Shown: one piece after another, positions 1-6,648 of the stretch
How positions within the stretch are numbered: position 1 is the first letter of the stretch
Layout: each line of letters starts with the position of its first letter
Assembly (NCBI GenBank): GCA_031279295.1
Contig: JAITIT010000072.1
Location: 1 to 26,971, forward strand
Direction: 5' to 3'
Source of the DNA: Holosporales bacterium
GTDB taxonomy: Bacteria; Pseudomonadota; Alphaproteobacteria; RUG11792
DNA: 26,971 bases
The notes under the pieces: generated by a model
What the model was told of the DNA's origin: nothing
Database searches by the model: none
Seen by the model: only the letters and a program-made list of their open reading frames with translations
Position numbers and translations under genes: made by a program

Positions 1-149
1 GAGGTGGAGAGGTTATCACCTGTGGTGATGATGGATGAGGTAGGGATAGGTGATGAGGATGAGGTAGTAGATAGGGGAGTGGGGAAGCGAGGTGAATTAT
101 CGTAGATGAGAAAGCCAACAGTAACCTAGGGTTCAACGTTGTCGTAACA

Positions 150-644
150 ATGGCAATCAATCTAGACAAGATACACAAGCTACGCGCGATGGAATGTAAC
201 ACAGAACAAATAGAAGCAACGGTGCTGGTGGCGGGCAGTTAGTGGCGACAATAGTGAAGATAGTTAATGATACGGTAGACGCACGGAAATCGCTAACAGA
301 AGAGATAGTAACACTAACATATGAGAATGCTACTGTTATGCCGAAGCAGTGCCAAACGGGTCATAGGTGCCAACAAGGGCAAGGGGACACCCTATGGAGT
401 AGCGAAGGCGGTACAGAGAGCGCGGGAAGAACAGAAAGATCTTTTGGCAGGATACCTAGATTTGTTACCAGTCAGTGCTCGATAGCGGTTTCGTGCGAAC
501 AGCGAAGCTATGCGTGAGCAAACAAGACTTAAGAGTTGGTGCGTAAAAAAGTTATGGACGCTATTCTTTAAAGAATCCTTAGTGGTGGTGTCGTTTGTTG
601 GTAAGCTTGATGCAATGATATGTGAGACGAGAGTCTGAGCCAGG
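150..644 (+). pseudogene. decayed reading frame, family not recognised
   Basis: No intact gene lies between 1 and 760. From ATG 150 a 30-residue frame (MAINLDKIHKLRAMECNTEQ...) ends at a TAG at 240-242. A second frame is open from 242 (DARKSLTEEIVTLTYENA). The first frame then resumes around 321 with protein-like sequence (GANKGKGTPYGVAKAVQRA, REEQKDLLAGYLDLLPVSAR), hits a TAG at 483-485, and stays open after it to about 644 (MREQTRLKSWCVKKLW). The protein-like composition on both sides of the breaks suggests one gene broken by at least two frameshifts and a nonsense codon. I do not recognise the family; a phage origin is only a guess. It could also be chance open frames in decayed DNA. A 14-base perfect palindrome sits at 563-576. 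Confidence 0.3.
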
Positions 645-760
645 ATTCATGGCGGAGATTACTTACCGCTGATAGGCCTCACACTACACAGACTCTTACC
701 CATAGCGGATGTTACCAGCGAATGGCCCTCATTGTCCTGACGCAAGCATCACGACGGACT

Positions 761-1513
761 CTACACCATCAGCATTCCGCCGTTGACATGGATGGTCTGG
801 CCTGTGATATATGAGGCTTCCTTGGATGCTAGGAAGCAGCATGCATAGGCGACATCCATAGGCGTTGCTATTACACCCATTGGAATCTTGTTCAGAAGGG
901 CTTGCTGAGCAGTTTCGCTGAGTACATCTATCATTGGAGTCTTCACGGCTCCTGGAGCGATGCAGTTCACCGTAATTCCACGCTTCGCATACTCCAGCGC
1001 AATGGCCTTAGACATTCCAATGAGCCCAGCTTTACTAGCGCAATAGTTCGCCTGCCCTGGGTTACCAGTGCACCCTACAACCGACGAAATGCTGATGATC
1101 CGGCCATATCTCCTTCGTGACATCGACATAACGGCAGACTTTGATAGTGTGAATGTAGCTCGCAGGTTTATATCCATTACCTCGTACAGATCATCCTCGG
1201 TCATCTTCATGATGAGTTTGTCCTTATCAATGCCAGCGTTGTTAACGAGGATGTCAATCTGGCCTAGTTGTTGCTCAGCCTTCAGAAACAGTTCTCTCGC
1301 TTCATCAGCGTGGGCGAGGTTGCATTGGATTGCAATTGCTGTTTCCCCGGTTGCAGATTTGACTTCCTGTACGGTTTCTTCCAAGGCATTAACTCTGGTT
1401 CCTGAGATAACAACCTTTCCTCCCTGTAATGCTATAGCCTTGGCGATCTCTCGGCCTATGGCTCCGCTTCCACCAGTCACCAAAGCATTGTACCCATGGA
1501 GTGAAAATAACAT
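761..1513 (-). CDS. fabG: 3-oxoacyl-[acyl-carrier-protein] reductase
   Basis: NADPH-dependent reduction of 3-oxoacyl-ACP in type II fatty-acid synthesis, cytoplasmic. The 250-residue protein is a full-length classical short-chain dehydrogenase. It has the Rossmann glycine motif TGGSGAIG at 13-20, NNAG at 91-94, a structural/catalytic Asn at 116, Ser 144 in SSVVG, and Tyr157-x3-Lys161 (YCASK) with the FabG-typical GQANY context, plus PGAVKTPM after it. The ATG at 1511-1513 follows the fabD stop by 4 bases with a purine-rich AGGAAGAG just upstream, so it is the third gene of an rpsO-fabD-fabG operon. SDR families are broad, but the direct linkage to fabD and the close match to FabG motifs make this assignment firm. 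Confidence 0.95.
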   Translation of the reverse strand: MLFSLHGYNALVTGGSGAIGREIAKAIALQGGKVVISGTRVNALEETVQEVKSATGETAIAIQCNLAHADEARELFLKAEQQLGQIDILVNNAGIDKDKLIMKMTEDDLYEVMDINLRATFTLSKSAVMSMSRRRYGRIISISSVVGCTGNPGQANYCASKAGLIGMSKAIALEYAKRGITVNCIAPGAVKTPMIDVLSETAQQALLNKIPMGVIATPMDVAYACCFLASKEASYITGQTIHVNGGMLMV

Positions 1514-1517
1514 ATCC

Positions 1518-2480
1518 CTACTCTTCCTTCTCTAATTCTTCCATCTGGGCGATGGTCTCAAGCGCAGTGATATTCGCATCTGGATATGTCCTCTTCATCA
1601 TTTTTGTGAGGATCCTCCCTGGAGCTATCTCTGAGATTCTGTCGATGTCAGGATCACTGACAAGCAGCTCACTCGTCTCACGCCATCGTACCCGCCCGAT
1701 GATCTGTCTTACCAGGTACTCGTGTATCCGGTTTTTCTCAGTCAATGGCTTGGTATCCACATTCATGATAACGGGGATCACCAGGTCGTTACAGAAGCTG
1801 TGATGCTCGGAAAGGTACTTGTCAAACTCTATCGCAGCTTTCGCCATGAGTGGGCTGTGAAATGGTCCGCTCGTGTTAAGCTCAATTGCCCGTGCTTTGT
1901 CAAAGCTTTGCTTGATCTCCTCGATAGCGGTAGCAACTGCTTTTCTGTGGCCACTTATTACAACCTCAGACGGGGAGTTGTCATTCGCGATGACACAGAT
2001 GCTGTCTCCGGAATTATACCGCAACATCACAGACTCGATATCAGATGCGCAGATACCGAGGAGGGCAGCCATGCAGTATGCATCATTGTTACGATGCGTA
2101 TCGTCCGCCATAAGCTCGCCACGCTTCCTAACAATCCTGGCAGCATCTGCAATAGAGAACGCACCTGCTGTGCAGAGAGCAGAGTACTCCCCCAGCGAAT
2201 GTCCAGCAAGTAACTTACACCGCTTCTCCACGACGTATCCATACTCCTCCTCGAGAATTCTAACACACGCCATGCTTACCATGAATATGGCAGGCTGTAC
2301 ATTCTCGGTTCTGGTTAGCTCCTCTATCGGGCCCTCAGCTACTACTCGCGATAGTTTGAAAGAGATCGCATCTTCGATTTCTTCAACAACTTCGAGGCCG
2401 GCCTTAAACCCATTGACGAAGGCGGATGCCATACCAACCTTCTGCGCTCCCTGCCCTGGGAATATTAACGCACCAGCCAC
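1518..2480 (-). CDS. fabD: malonyl-CoA:ACP transacylase
   Basis: Transfers malonyl groups from CoA to acyl carrier protein to supply the elongation cycle of fatty-acid synthesis. The 320-residue protein has the family's usual length and motifs: GQGAQ at 9-13, ENVQPA with Gln63, the nucleophile Ser95 in GHSLGEYSAL, a conserved Arg near 120, and the catalytic His208 in GPFHSPLM. The start is GTG at 2478-2480, giving the standard N-terminus MAGALIFPGQG. No good ribosome binding site precedes it, and it begins only 5 bases after the rpsO stop, so translation is probably coupled to rpsO. fabG follows 4 bases downstream. fabH, acpP and fabF, common neighbours elsewhere, are not here. Confidence 0.95.
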   Translation of the reverse strand: MAGALIFPGQGAQKVGMASAFVNGFKAGLEVVEEIEDAISFKLSRVVAEGPIEELTRTENVQPAIFMVSMACVRILEEEYGYVVEKRCKLLAGHSLGEYSALCTAGAFSIADAARIVRKRGELMADDTHRNNDAYCMAALLGICASDIESVMLRYNSGDSICVIANDNSPSEVVISGHRKAVATAIEEIKQSFDKARAIELNTSGPFHSPLMAKAAIEFDKYLSEHHSFCNDLVIPVIMNVDTKPLTEKNRIHEYLVRQIIGRVRWRETSELLVSDPDIDRISEIAPGRILTKMMKRTYPDANITALETIAQMEELEKEE

Positions 2481-2485
2481 GAGGA

Positions 2486-2755
2486 CTACTTGCGGAGCTC
2501 TAGACGCTTAACGAGAGAACTGTATCTATCAACATCGACGCGCTTCAGGTACTCCAGAAGCCGCTTCCGCTTTCCAACCAAAGTCAGAAGCCCCCTCCTA
2601 GTGTGGAAGTCCTTCTTATGCGTGCTCATATGTACCGTGAGATTCTTGATCCTGTGAGTGAGGATAGCGACCTGTACTTCAGGCGATCCCACATCGTGCT
2701 CATTAATCGCATACTCCTTTATCAGCTCTTGCTTCCTCTGCGACTCTATCGACAT
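2486..2755 (-). CDS. rpsO: 30S ribosomal protein S15
   Basis: Small-subunit protein that binds 16S rRNA early in assembly. The 89-residue protein begins MSIESQRKQELIKEYAINEH and carries the classic S15 core: HDVGSPEVQVAILTHRI, HMSTHKKDFHTRRGLL and GKRKRLLEYLK near the C-terminus. The frame is open further upstream, but the ATG at 2753-2755 is chosen because it gives the exact S15 N-terminus and is preceded by GGAGAAGCAAG. rpsO is usually followed by pnp; here fabD follows after 5 bases. A leader of about 90 bases separates the ATG from the promoter at 2853-2881, which leaves room for the autoregulatory leader structure known for some rpsO mRNAs, although no particular fold was worked out. Confidence 0.97.
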   Translation of the reverse strand: MSIESQRKQELIKEYAINEHDVGSPEVQVAILTHRIKNLTVHMSTHKKDFHTRRGLLTLVGKRKRLLEYLKRVDVDRYSSLVKRLELRK

Positions 2756-2852
2756 CTTGCTTCTCCTAAATCCATAGAAACTAACTCCACCATAACTACA
2801 GGGACAACAGGGATGTCGTCTAGTAAATCCCTTAGGCGGACACATGATTTGT

Positions 2853-2881
2853 ATGATACAGCAATCTCCGAGGCCTGTCAG
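2853..2881 (-). promoter_or_regulatory. sigma70-type promoter of the rpsO-fabD-fabG operon
   Basis: On the minus strand, a -35 box CTGACA (2876-2881) and a -10 box TATCAT (2853-2858) are separated by exactly 17 bases. Transcription would start near 2846, about 90 bases upstream of the rpsO ATG. Both boxes match consensus at 5 of 6 positions. Confidence 0.6.
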
Positions 2882-3003
2882 TTGAATTATTACCTATTTT
2901 CCGCCTCTGTGTAAAACAATGTTAACCTTCTCAAGATTGCACATAGTCCTCCTACACTACCAATAATAATTTTCACATCATCTCCCATCCCCTACCATAC
3001 ATA

Positions 3004-3100
3004 TATGTAAGTTATCCTGGGGAGGGAAACCCAATGAACAAGTTAGTACTACTATCAACAATGGTGATGATAGTAGCTAAGAATGTGGTAAATAACCAGA
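3004..3100 (+). pseudogene. possible second IS110-type fragment in inverted orientation
   Basis: The + strand at 3022-3033 carries GAGGGAAACCCA, the same 12 bases that encode EGNP in the minus-strand transposase remnant (3239-3250). A further identical 11-mer, GTAGCTAAGAA, follows in the same reading frame in both copies (VAK), separated by 39 bases here and 21 bases in the other copy. The two pieces therefore look like divergent copies of the same transposase end lying head to head. An ATG at 3034 opens a 50-codon frame with a GGGAGGG upstream, but the product resembles nothing. The evidence is thin; the shared strings could be coincidence. Confidence 0.25.
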
Positions 3101-3121
3101 AGGGTTATCCACCACATTCTT
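3079..3121. repeat. inverted repeat / strong hairpin
   Basis: AAGAATGTGGT (3079-3089) is perfectly complementary to ACCACATTCTT (3111-3121). An inner ATAACC/GGTTAT pair (3092-3097, 3103-3108) extends it across a 2x2 internal loop, leaving a 5-base apical loop. In total 17 base pairs form. There is no T-run on either side, so it is not a canonical intrinsic terminator. It sits among transposase remnants and may be an element end or transposon-derived structure. Confidence 0.6.
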
Positions 3122-3145
3122 GCTTACAACAATCTCATCTACATA

Positions 3146-3395
3146 TCAATATATCTCCGCTCCGTCATAAAGATGTTTCATTTTAGCATTCGGAATAGTG
3201 GGTAACTTCTTAGCTACAGCAACAACAGCTACCTTGCCTGGGTTTCCCTCATCTCTTAGCTTTCTATAGAACTCCTTTGATACCTCGTTACTCTTGATGT
3301 TCCCAATTGATGACATGAGGGAAATTTAACGGTTACCGCAGGTATGATGTACCATCTTGGCAAAACTGTTCTTCGGCTGCGATAAGTCATAGTCA
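3146..3395 (-). pseudogene. IS110-family transposase, C-terminal remnant
   Basis: The minus strand from ATG 3314-3316 to the TGA at 3146-3148 encodes 56 residues containing SNEVSKEFYRKLRDEGNPGK followed by VAVVAVAKKL and a PNAKM segment. This is the pattern of the C-terminal (Transposase_20) end of IS110-family recombinases, where a FYxRLxxxGKPxKVALVAxxRKLLxxLNAM string is typical. Upstream, in another frame around 3325-3395, the piece RRTVLPRWYIIPAVT resembles the preceding RR..LYMPAL segment, implying a frameshift. The catalytic RuvC-like N-terminal domain and any element ends are absent, so this is a dead fragment. Family recognition is from the motif only. Confidence 0.6.
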
Positions 3396-3404
3396 ATATG
3401 GCAG

Positions 3405-4280
3405 CTACGCCACATCGCATTTTCTTGCACACCCTACAGTATATCTCTTCACTGGCGGCTGCTTGAGCGTCCGCTCGTTCGTTGTGTAATCAGACACTTT
3501 GTCAAGCTCACTAAGGCTATCATACCACTCCGGATCTGTATCTACTATGTTCGTGTCAGGTGGCAATATGCCATACCTTGTGAACACCATTGTAACAAAG
3601 TCACTGCGGAATACACAGGCGATTCGTCGGTATGCTTTAGGGCTATTGCGATACTGGATTGTCCATATGAGTTGTTCTACAATTTCCTTGGCGTACGGGC
3701 GACCTAGGTAGTTGTCGATGATCGCATCGGTTATTGATTGTGGAATCCCAGTGATGAGTGGGCGTACTGTTACTTTCCCCAAACAGTTCTCAAGCTTTGT
3801 TTCCATAGGGACTATCGTTACGATTGGAGGCTCACCGTCACAGATGCTCGCGATGTTACCATGCGACTCTAAGACGAATAATCTCGGCAGGTTTCTTGGA
3901 CTGCCGTCATTTAATGGATTCACGATGTGCTCGTAAGACGCCTGGTCAAGTGTTGTTGGTAATCCGTCTGGACCCCGCAGTGCGTTTATAATTTTCTCCG
4001 TACTGGTAATGGCAGTAATGGCTGAATAGTTCAGAACCCATCGCTGCCTGTAATATACCGAGAAGTTTATTATACTCCCATTTGTGATCTCTACGAACTC
4101 CGAACTCTCTGGTGAGGTGAGACTTATTATTGGCGTGTCGGAATCTCCTATGGAGCATAACTCCAGTTCCGTATCATTGCCACTCCTGAGTTGCGAATAT
4201 CTATTATAGCCGCGACTAGCCATGGCGGTGCAACAATACCAAATCGATATAGCTACCGTGATCGTAGCTCGTAAGCTCAT
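3405..4280 (-). CDS. secreted protein of unknown function
   Basis: I do not recognise this 291-residue protein. An N-terminal signal peptide is visible: MSLRAT, a hydrophobic run to residue 19 and an AMA|S cleavage site near residue 21. The mature part is mixed alpha/beta in appearance with scattered cysteines and no membrane segment. The start at ATG 4278-4280 is chosen over an in-frame TTG seven codons upstream because GGGGTAGAG precedes it and the signal peptide then begins properly. It is a single gene flanked by decayed DNA downstream and by the divergent amino acid importer upstream. A candidate promoter lies at 4357-4386. The signal peptide is non-lipoprotein: the Cys-Cys in it lacks a lipobox. 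Periplasmic, outer-membrane or exported location is possible. Confidence 0.7.
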   Translation of the reverse strand: MSLRATITVAISIWYCCTAMASRGYNRYSQLRSGNDTELELCSIGDSDTPIISLTSPESSEFVEITNGSIINFSVYYRQRWVLNYSAITAITSTEKIINALRGPDGLPTTLDQASYEHIVNPLNDGSPRNLPRLFVLESHGNIASICDGEPPIVTIVPMETKLENCLGKVTVRPLITGIPQSITDAIIDNYLGRPYAKEIVEQLIWTIQYRNSPKAYRRIACVFRSDFVTMVFTRYGILPPDTNIVDTDPEWYDSLSELDKVSDYTTNERTLKQPPVKRYTVGCARKCDVA

Positions 4281-4356
4281 TTCTCTACCCCAAGAATTCA
4301 AGCATGTGATGATTCACTGTACAGCATAAAGATTGCAAATCCGTGAACGGATATAA

Positions 4357-4386
4357 ATTATATGGGCATCTAACTAACTGTGTTGA
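4357..4386 (-). promoter_or_regulatory. candidate promoter of the secreted-protein gene
   Basis: On the minus strand a perfect -10 TATAAT (4357-4362) lies 18 bases from a -35-like TCAACA (4381-4386). The predicted start near 4350 would give a leader of about 70 bases. The -35 box overlaps the left arm of the inverted repeat described at 4374-4495, which would allow repression by a bound protein. Confidence 0.45.
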
Positions 4387-4495
4387 CCCGTGATTGAGTG
4401 GGAGTGAGTCTATAACAAACCTCTCAATCTCCTTCTCTTATACTCTCCCCATATATTCACAGATAGCCTTTTCCTCAGGGAGTTAGCACAGTTAG
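4374..4495. repeat. imperfect inverted repeats in a divergent intergenic region
   Basis: CTAACTGTGTTGACCC (4374-4389) is imperfectly complementary to GGGAGTTAGCACAGTTAG (4478-4495); nine bases of the outer arm match exactly. Inside it, GATTGAG (about 4392-4398) pairs with CTCAATC (about 4423-4429). Downstream, a second small hairpin lies at about 4510-4529 (GGCCTCAT...ATGAGAGCC). This 334-base gap between divergent genes contains no reading frame that looks real. It may be a regulatory region or a small mobile-element relic. Confidence 0.4.
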
Positions 4496-4544
4496 GTCTC
4501 TTAACATTGGGCCTCATATTATGAGAGCCTTTCGCTCAAATGTT

Positions 4545-4579
4545 ATTGACTGTCAATGGCGTCTCACGTTAAGCTGACA
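4545..4579 (+). promoter_or_regulatory. candidate -35 elements and operator palindrome for the amino acid importer
   Basis: ATTGACTGTCAAT (4545-4557) is a perfect 13-base palindrome that contains a TTGACT -35-like box. A second -35-like CTGACA lies at 4574-4579, with the poor -10 candidate TCGTAT 17 bases later (4597-4602). If the second promoter is used, transcription begins only a few bases upstream of the ATG at 4615, consistent with the lack of a visible ribosome binding site there. The palindrome could be a repressor site. Which box is used cannot be decided from sequence. Confidence 0.3.
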
Positions 4580-4614
4580 TGTAACTAGCCGCTAAGTCGT
4601 ATGGTTTTGTAATT

Positions 4615-5355
4615 ATGGTGTTGAGAGGGCTGTTGGTTGCTATTTTATTTTTGCTGGGGGGATGCGATAGCGGCAAGAATGAAGGTGCCATTACGTTCGG
4701 AACTAGTGCAGATTACAGGCCGTTTGAGTATTACGAGGACGGCGAGATGGTTGGGTTCGAGATTGATCTAGCAAAAGCTATTGCTGAGAAACTTGGCAAG
4801 CAAGCTGAGTTCAAGGATATGTCTTTCCAAGCGATACTTACGGAACTGCAAAATGGATCGGTAGATGTAGCAGTGGCGTCCATGAGTCCCACAAAAGAGC
4901 GGCGAAAGAATTATGATTTCACGGTCGTGTATCACAAATCAGGAGTGTCATTAGTATATAAGCGAGGAGATAGCAGGCCAGACATTGTGTCGGATCTATC
5001 AGGTGTGAAAGTAGCATGTCAGCTCGGTTCTGTACCGGAAAAATGGATGAAAGAAAATAAGCCAGCGGCAAATGTAGTATCGATTGATCACGTTACGCAA
5101 GGATGTGAGTTTCTGAAAGCTGGGCATGTCGTTGGAATTGTTGTAGATAGCACGGCTGCAATATCACTCTGTGCTGATAACCAGGCATTTGAGTATGTCG
5201 TCATGGCAGAGCTTGATGATGACGATGGTGGTTGCGCTATGGCTGTGAAGAAGGGCTCTCAATTGAAACAACAGATTGATGATGCAATTCAGAAGTTACA
5301 GGACAGTGGAGAACTGCAGGCACTCAAATCAAAGTGGAACATCGGCAGTGCATAA
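4615..5355 (+). CDS. amino acid ABC transporter, substrate-binding lipoprotein
   Basis: Periplasmic binding component of a polar amino acid importer (SBP_bac_3 family, as in GlnH/ArtJ/FliY). The 246-residue protein starts MVLRGLLVAILFLLGGC, with lipobox LGGC and lipidated Cys17, so it is membrane-anchored. The binding fold shows ADYRPFE at 32-38, the family signature GFEIDLAKAIAEKLG at 47-61, DVAVASMSPTKERRKNYDFT at 84-103 (the Arg pair normally grips the substrate carboxylate), and the C-terminal repeat of GELQALKSKW. No ribosome binding site is visible before the ATG. The permease start overlaps the last 8 bases. The substrate cannot be fixed; glutamine, arginine or another polar amino acid is possible. 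Confidence 0.9.
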   Translation: MVLRGLLVAILFLLGGCDSGKNEGAITFGTSADYRPFEYYEDGEMVGFEIDLAKAIAEKLGKQAEFKDMSFQAILTELQNGSVDVAVASMSPTKERRKNYDFTVVYHKSGVSLVYKRGDSRPDIVSDLSGVKVACQLGSVPEKWMKENKPAANVVSIDHVTQGCEFLKAGHVVGIVVDSTAAISLCADNQAFEYVVMAELDDDDGGCAMAVKKGSQLKQQIDDAIQKLQDSGELQALKSKWNIGSA

Positions 5356-5986
5356 AGTTATCTCCGATTTCCTGTACATAGGATCTGGAGTTGCATTAAC
5401 ACTTAAGCTCCTGGGCGGAAGCGTTTCGGTTGGGTTGTTCCTCGGGGTTTTGTTTGCAGTTGTTAGATACTGTAATATATGCAGGTCAGTCGTTAGCGGC
5501 ATCGTATCTGTAATAAGGGGAACGCCGGTGATCCTACAGCTTAGCGTCGTCTATTTCATAGTGCCACAGCTCTGGGGATGTAAGCTCGATATAGTCTCGA
5601 CAGGCATCATAGCGTTCGGTATTAATAGTTCTGTGTACGTTGCTGAGATACTACGTGCTGGCATTGAGAGCCTACCGAAAGGGCAGTTCGAAGCAGCCTA
5701 TTCTCTAGGCATACCGCCATTTCAGATGTGGAAGGATATCATCCTCCCGCAGGTAGTGATGAACATATTCCCGGCCCTCATCAACGAGACAGTAACCTTA
5801 CTGAAAGAGACTGCATTGATAGCGACCATTGGTGGAATGGATATCATGAGGAGGTCGCAGGTTATCGCAGCTGGACAGTACGAGTATTTCGTTCCGCTGT
5901 GCACAGCCGCTGTTGTTTACTACCTTCTTGTGTTATCAATAGAATTTGTAGGTAGGAAGATTGAGGAGCGCAAAACTGCATGTTGA
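5348..5986 (+). CDS. amino acid ABC transporter, permease
   Basis: Inner-membrane channel of the importer, HisM/GlnP/ArtQ family. The 212-residue reading has about five hydrophobic segments, RGTP at 57-60, and the cytoplasmic EAA loop at 115-135 (EAAYSLGIPPFQMWKDIILPQ without its last residue is the conserved core) that docks on the ATPase. The frame is open further upstream inside the binding-protein gene. GTG 5348-5350 is chosen because it gives the usual permease N-terminus and the usual small overlap (8 bases) with the preceding gene. The stop overlaps the ATPase start. One permease gene implies a homodimeric channel. Confidence 0.92.
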   Translation: MHKVISDFLYIGSGVALTLKLLGGSVSVGLFLGVLFAVVRYCNICRSVVSGIVSVIRGTPVILQLSVVYFIVPQLWGCKLDIVSTGIIAFGINSSVYVAEILRAGIESLPKGQFEAAYSLGIPPFQMWKDIILPQVVMNIFPALINETVTLLKETALIATIGGMDIMRRSQVIAAGQYEYFVPLCTAAVVYYLLVLSIEFVGRKIEERKTAC

Positions 5987-6648
5987 GAATTTGTGGAGTT
6001 AGCAAATCATTTTGTGGGGTCAAAATCCTGGATAACGTCAGCGTGGAGATTGCAGAGTCGAGTATCTTCGGCCTCGCTGGCCTATCTGGTAGCGGGAAGT
6101 CAACGCTGCTACGGTGTATCCAAAAATTGGAAACGCCAGATAGTGGAACCATAGACTGCGATCGCAAGGTTGGGTTTATGTTTCAGGATTTTCAGTTGTT
6201 TCCACATATGACTGTTTTGCAAAACCTCGTATATGCACCAGCGTTGAAGGCTAGCGCCGAAGAGAAAGAGAAGTGCGTAGACAAGGCCAAGATAATCCTC
6301 CAAGATTTGGGAATCGAAGAGAAGGCATCAGAGTATCCCGGTACATTGTCTGGTGGGCAGAAGCAAAGGGTAGCGCTCGCGAGGAGCCTAATGATTGACC
6401 TGGATGTGTTGCTATGCGATGAACCGACATCTGGCCTTGATGTTACGACTATGGCAGATGTTGTAACTCTCCTGCAAAGCGTTAACCAAGAGTTCGGAGT
6501 TACGATCATAATAGCATCGCACGATCTCGACTTCCTAACGCGGATTTCAGATAGGATCGTACTCCTAAGAGACGGTACGATAGCAACCGGAATTTATCCC
6601 AAGCAGCACGATGATCCGATCGGCCACTTAAAGAGCTACTACAGCTGA
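5980..6648 (+). CDS. amino acid ABC transporter, ATP-binding protein
   Basis: Cytoplasmic ATPase that powers the importer (GlnQ/HisP/ArtP family). The 222-residue protein is slightly shorter than the usual 240. All motifs are intact: Walker A GLSGSGKST at 34-42, Q-loop Gln69, signature LSGGQKQR at 123-130, Walker B VLLCDEP at 143-149 with Asp147/Glu148, D-loop SGLD, and switch His181. The ATG at 5980 overlaps the permease stop by 7 bases, so the three genes form a tightly coupled operon. The end overlaps the end of the convergent phosphoglycerate mutase gene by 10 bases, leaving no space for a dedicated terminator. Confidence 0.93.
   Translation: MLRICGVSKSFCGVKILDNVSVEIAESSIFGLAGLSGSGKSTLLRCIQKLETPDSGTIDCDRKVGFMFQDFQLFPHMTVLQNLVYAPALKASAEEKEKCVDKAKIILQDLGIEEKASEYPGTLSGGQKQRVALARSLMIDLDVLLCDEPTSGLDVTTMADVVTLLQSVNQEFGVTIIIASHDLDFLTRISDRIVLLRDGTIATGIYPKQHDDPIGHLKSYYS

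Noticed and set aside
1..90. Purine-rich strand at the window start and pyrimidine-rich stretches near 2963-3000, 4428-4450 and 26926-26971
   Set aside because: They share short strings such as CTCCC and CATATA but no alignable unit; treated as strand-biased intergenic composition rather than a repeat family.
1873..2511. 212-codon open frame opposite fabD
   Set aside because: Antisense to a gene with intact catalytic motifs; composition is that of a reverse complement.
3034..3186. Fifty-codon frame with a GGGAGGG ribosome-binding-like site
   Set aside because: It runs through the hairpin and transposase debris; the product is not protein-like after the first 20 residues.
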